A stretch of 64,000 bases of DNA from assembly GCA_902805475.1 (NCBI GenBank), contig CADCSX010000002.1, forward strand, positions 2,790,001 through 2,854,000, given 5' to 3'. Both the position numbers and the translations under genes were made by a program. The DNA comes from Entonaema liquescens. Taxonomy: Eukaryota > Ascomycota > Sordariomycetes > Xylariales > Xylariaceae. A model generated the notes under the pieces. The model ran no database searches, had not been told where the DNA came from, and saw only the letters and a list, made by a program, of their open reading frames with translations. This document shows, in pieces, positions 60,541-64,000 of this stretch. The first letter of the stretch is position 1; each line of letters opens with the position of its first letter.

Positions 60541-62018
60541 TAAAAACATTTTGCATTTCTACCACGTCCGATCCCATCCCCATCCCCACCATCTATCTAT
60601 CTTGATCTGATATATACCCTCGGGAAGCTTTTGACGCCCATATAGACGAACGACCTCTACGGGACCATGTTTTGAACGAATATCTTTTTTTTTTTTTTTT
60701 TTCTCTCTCCCTCTTATTTATTCTTTGAGAGCTCTAGCTCTGCTTCGCTCCTCGCTTTTCTTTTTCCCTTTTTTGTTCCGCTGCTTTACCACCTCGGCCT
60801 TTCGGGCTTGTGTTTTTGTTTTTATACAACCAAGCTTCTGATGATCTAAGATACCATTTTGGAGTTTTCATATTACGCAAATCAGTAACCCCCTACGCAA
60901 AGCACCCTGTCTATCTATCTATCTATCTATCTATCTGTCAGCAAACCATGTCTTCATGTATGTCTACACCGCCAGCGTTTGGGTTCGTTTACATATCGGG
61001 AGGGGAACCTAGCTGCTTCCCTAGATAGGAGAGGAGGAGGAGTGGGGGGCAATATTTTGTTGTTGTTGTTGTTTTACGGTGGCTATCGATATATTGGAAA
61101 TGCGTCGGTGTCAAAAGGGAAGGGTGGAAGGTAGGGGGAGGGGTAAATGGTTGGTTGGCTGGTCGGTCGACGTCTCATTGATTATTTCGATGAGGACCAC
61201 TGGCGACGTTTTTATTTTATTTTATATCATTTGAGGATCGCTGAGCTGGAGGAGAGATTGAGAGATGTCTTTTCGAAGAAGAAGAAAAAAAAACAAAGTG
61301 TTGTACATTAACGAGTTTTACGGTCTGGTATAAAGAAATGCTAGCCGGGGAGAATTCCGGGTGCGAAATCAAGTTTTGATTATTTTTGCCGTCATGAAAT
61401 TTTGTGTATTCTCGGAACGTTTGAAGTGTGATTTGTCGAGTGTGTAACTGCGGAAGAGATGTTTGCAGTTGTCTTGAGTTTTTCATATATGGGTATGGGA
61501 TATCATATAGAAATATGAGACTTTACCTCTAGATAAAGGGATGGGCATGACGGGATTAGTATCCTAACTAAGATATGTTCATGAAGTTTGACAGAAATAT
61601 ACATAGATTACATTACCTGTTATAAACTGTTGGGATAATCACTGGCATATATCGTCCGCCACACATCTATTCACCTTACATGCTCTCTATAGCTAACCCA
61701 AGGCCACAAGGATGCGCCACTTAGTCTAAGAAAATAGGTGTTGAAAGGGGAGAATATAGGTAGGTAGTCTTCATAGATACTAGGATGTGACATCTCACTG
61801 AATGTTTTCGTGTATACTCTCTGGCTCTTATGGGGTTAATCAATAGCTCAAGTTATAAGATACCATCGCGTAGCCCCTAGTTATAGGTAAATCGTGGAAA
61901 GCTTATACTTGTTTCATTCAACGCAAGTAGGATATAGATAAGCAGTATCATCAGACCCCACGGCCAAATCCACACACCATCACCACAGACCCTCTCTCAC
62001 CCCTCCTGCTCTCTTTCC
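60541..62018. other. Convergent 3' spacer with simple repeats
   Basis: 1.5 kb between the convergent ends of the RING-PH-VWA gene and Utp16. It contains poly-T (60685-60702), (CTAT)n (60911-60936) and (TTG)n (61057-61074) tracts. ORFs at 60810 and 61217 are low-complexity noise. Confidence 0.6.
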
Positions 62019-63263
62019 TCACCGTTTAACAAAGAACCCCCTCCCCACCACCGGCGCCGCGCCAACCCGTTTCCTCTTCAACAAACTCTCCTTCGAAGCC
62101 TTAGCATCCCTCCTCGCCCTCGGCGCGAGCTTCGCATCCCCCTGCTCCGCCAGAACCCTATACTTCGTGGCCCCGACGACGCGATCGCGCGGCCTCTTCG
62201 GCTGGTCGTCCGCGAACGTGATTTTTGTAGGCTTCTTTTCGTCGGAGAGTTTCTTGCGCTTCTTCAGGGCCTGGCCGTCTTTTTCTTCTTCGTCTTCGTC
62301 TTCGGAACTCGAGTCCGTGAGGAACTCGGCTGGGAGATGGGTTGGAAGAGCGTGCTTTTGGGGTCGGCGGCGGCCGGCTGTTACGGCCGTTTCGACTTCG
62401 GGTATGCCGTCAGAGTCGGAGTCTGAGTCTGAGGTTGGGATTTTGCGCGTGGTGTGGGATTGGTGGACTTCGACGTCGGCGCGAGCACGCTTGCGACGCT
62501 CGGCTTGTTGTTTGAAGAGGTTGTCTCTTTCTTGGCGCTTTCGCTTTAGAGTAGCAGTTTGTCTAGGGAGATTGGGTCAGTACCAAAGTTTCGAGGTAGC
62601 GAATTGTGGAAGCGCTTACTTCTCGGCAGCGTCTAAAGCTGCTTGAGTTGACTTTTGGACTTCTTTGGCAGCAGCCTGTGTCGACACAGCTTCCGGCGCG
62701 TCATCATCGTCGCTGTCTTCCTCTTCATCCTCCTTGGTATCTGCCTCTGCCTTCTTACCTACCTCCGTTGCTGCTGCGACAAAGTTCTCTACATCGTCGT
62801 CATCGTCAAAAACAAGATGCTTTCCCTTGGGCTTAGGCGCAGGTGTTTGGTCAGATTCTAGCGACTGCGAAGAAGCTAGCCTCTGGGTTGCCTCTTCTTC
62901 CAACTGCTTCGATACGCTTGAGAGAAGACCGGAATCTGACGTCCACGATCTGTCTTCTTTATCTTGCGAATCTGACACTGCGCTTGTTCGAGACTTGTTG
63001 GGTTTCGGGCTGGTAGGTATTTCCACTTCTAGTTTTGTCTTTCGGCCGGTGCCTGTGCTCTCGTCTTCTCGCGTGCGCACAGCTAGTCCCCGTCGCTTAG
63101 AATCTTCCACTTCCTGTGACGAGGAAGCAACCCCTTCATTGTCGAGGTTGTTATCATTCTTCGTTGATTTCCGTTTCCCGCGTGATGTTTCTTTTGTTGA
63201 GACTACTTTGCTCTCCGGTGTCTTTTCAGCGTCTTTCGCACGTCTCCTAGTAACGGGAGGCAT
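62019..63263 (-). CDS. U3 snoRNA-associated protein Utp16
   Basis: Exons 63263-62620 and 62562-62019, intron 62619-62563 (57 bp, donor GTAAGC, acceptor CCTAG). The product has 395 residues. The N-terminal half is charged and disordered (MPPVTRRRAKDAEKTPE). The conserved family core starts at an acidic run followed by DAPEAVSTQAAAKEVQ, continues TLKRKRQERDNLFKQQAERRK and LPAEFLTDSSSEDED, and ends RPRDRVVGATKYRVL ... SKESLLKRKRVG ... GRGFFVKR. This is the pattern of the U3 snoRNA-associated family (yeast Utp16/Bud22-type small-subunit processome factors), acting in the nucleolus in 18S rRNA maturation. Two long plus-strand ORFs over this gene (62167-62646, 62665-63402) are Ser-rich shadows of its acidic codons. 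Convergent with the RING-PH-VWA gene. Confidence 0.85.
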
Positions 63264-63803
63264 GATTGATTGTAATTATTATTATATCGATTGGGGGGAA
63301 AAAGGCAAAATCCCTGGCATTAAATTGTATGTTGGTGGATTTCACGTCTTTGGAAGTTGCGCGCGGGTCGCACTTTTTTTCTGGATGTTTGTTGATCGAT
63401 AAGATAAACAAACAAATCGTCGATAAGATCAATGGCATGAGGTGGGGCTCGTGGTTAACATAGACTTCCGCTTCGGTAGATCTTCGGTATCCCGGGTTGC
63501 TTCCGTCCTATTGATCATTTACTCACTTTCATGTATTATATATAATACCAAGAAATAGGTATCTTTGATGATATGCTCATTTTCGTGAAAATAAAATAAT
63601 AAAGTTGATCGGCCGTATGAGTGGAATTACGTCATATTAGTTTATGGCGTAAACTTGGACTTGTCGTACACTACTCAATAAGTGAGTTGGCGGATAACCT
63701 CACTTATAACTTATACGCTTATTTCATCTGAAGATTAGACACTTGCGCAGGTCTATTGCTATTATTTAGACCAGTGAGATAGTCTTGTAATCCCACCATA
63801 ATC
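63264..63803. promoter_or_regulatory. Divergent promoter region at right edge
   Basis: 540 bases between the divergent Utp16 gene and the partial gene at the window end. It is AT-rich in the middle (63530-63610). No specific site was assigned. Confidence 0.45.
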
Positions 63804-64000
63804 ATGCCTCTTAGACCGCCTCTTCGTCAATTAACGAAGCTATGCAACCTATCCCGTCAAGCCACCAAACCCTATTATAGTCATCCGATCCGGCCAATAT
63901 CAACCACACCAGCTCCGCGGGCCATCGCTCGGGTCCTCCCGCACCGGAACACCTTTATTAACCAAGTCCGCTTCACCGAAGGCGACATCCCGGGCCTCCC
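63804..64000 (+). CDS. N-terminus of a probable mitochondrial protein (cut by window end)
   Basis: The frame is open from the ATG at 63804 to the window end (65 complete codons). It begins MPLRPPLRQLTKLCNLSRQA and continues with further Arg, Ser, Thr and Pro and almost no acidic residues until RFTEGDIPG, the look of a mitochondrial presequence. The mature domain is not in the window, so the protein cannot be named. Confidence 0.6.
   Translation, partial: MPLRPPLRQLTKLCNLSRQATKPYYSHPIRPISTTPAPRAIARVLPHRNTFINQVRFTEGDIPGL

Noticed and set aside
62167..63402. Ser-rich plus-strand ORFs of 159 and 245 codons
   Set aside because: Complement of acidic and Lys codons in Utp16.

Overview
The window is nuclear DNA of a filamentous ascomycete (Pezizomycotina, most likely Sordariomycetes; Xylariales is only a guess). 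The basis is the gene set (INO80-type HMG protein, Clr5-ankyrin protein, fungal-type universal stress protein, Utp16, DUF155/Rmd1-like protein), short introns of about 47-120 bp with GTRAGT donors and CTAAY branch sites, and large non-coding spacers rich in TAGGTA/TACCTA words, poly-T tracts and microsatellites. I see no bacterial, phage, plasmid or CRISPR feature.

Layout. 0-6.3 kb: a small Cys-rich ORF (+), a large Clr5-ankyrin gene (-), a decayed GDYG-type repeat array and a doubtful membrane ORF. 7.0-12.8 kb: ribosome-assembly GTPase EFL1/Ria1 (-), divergent from eIF3 subunit L (+). 12.9-21.3 kb: gene-free spacer with dense simple repeats, ending in a pyrimidine-rich leader. 21.4-23.7 kb: universal stress protein (+). 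23.7-27.8 kb: TA-rich spacer. 27.8-29.8 kb: RING+PHD protein of the Asr1/PHRF1 type (-). 29.8-33.4 kb: spacer. 33.4-43.8 kb: the compact housekeeping part, with ribosomal protein eL43 (-), a saccharopine-dehydrogenase-like oxidoreductase (+), a DUF155 protein (+), an Nhp10-type HMG-box protein (-) and chaperonin subunit Cct8 (+). 43.8-56.7 kb: a 12.9 kb gene desert with one tRNA-derived SINE-like relic. 56.7-60.5 kb: a RING-PH-VWA scaffold protein (+) with the domain order of Ste5. 62.0-63.3 kb: Utp16 (-). 63.8 kb to the edge: the 5' end of a probable mitochondrial protein (+).

Most recognised genes are single-copy housekeeping genes for translation (eIF3L, eL43), ribosome assembly (EFL1, Utp16), protein folding (Cct8) and chromatin or transcription (Nhp10-like, PHD-RING). 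Splice junctions were assigned by hand; in every multi-exon gene the phases agree and total lengths are multiples of three, but for four genes only after one base is allowed for at each of six short homopolymers or dinucleotide runs.

The main unexpected observations are (i) those six reading-frame breaks, all of the same -1 sense, four at runs of exactly four C or A and one next to two such runs, in four otherwise well conserved genes; (ii) the Ste5-like RING-PH-VWA protein, whose VWA domain lacks the MIDAS aspartate; (iii) the gene deserts and SINE-like relic; (iv) short tandem arrays in intergenic DNA, including one with an AP-1/Gcn4-type TGACTCA site upstream of eL43.
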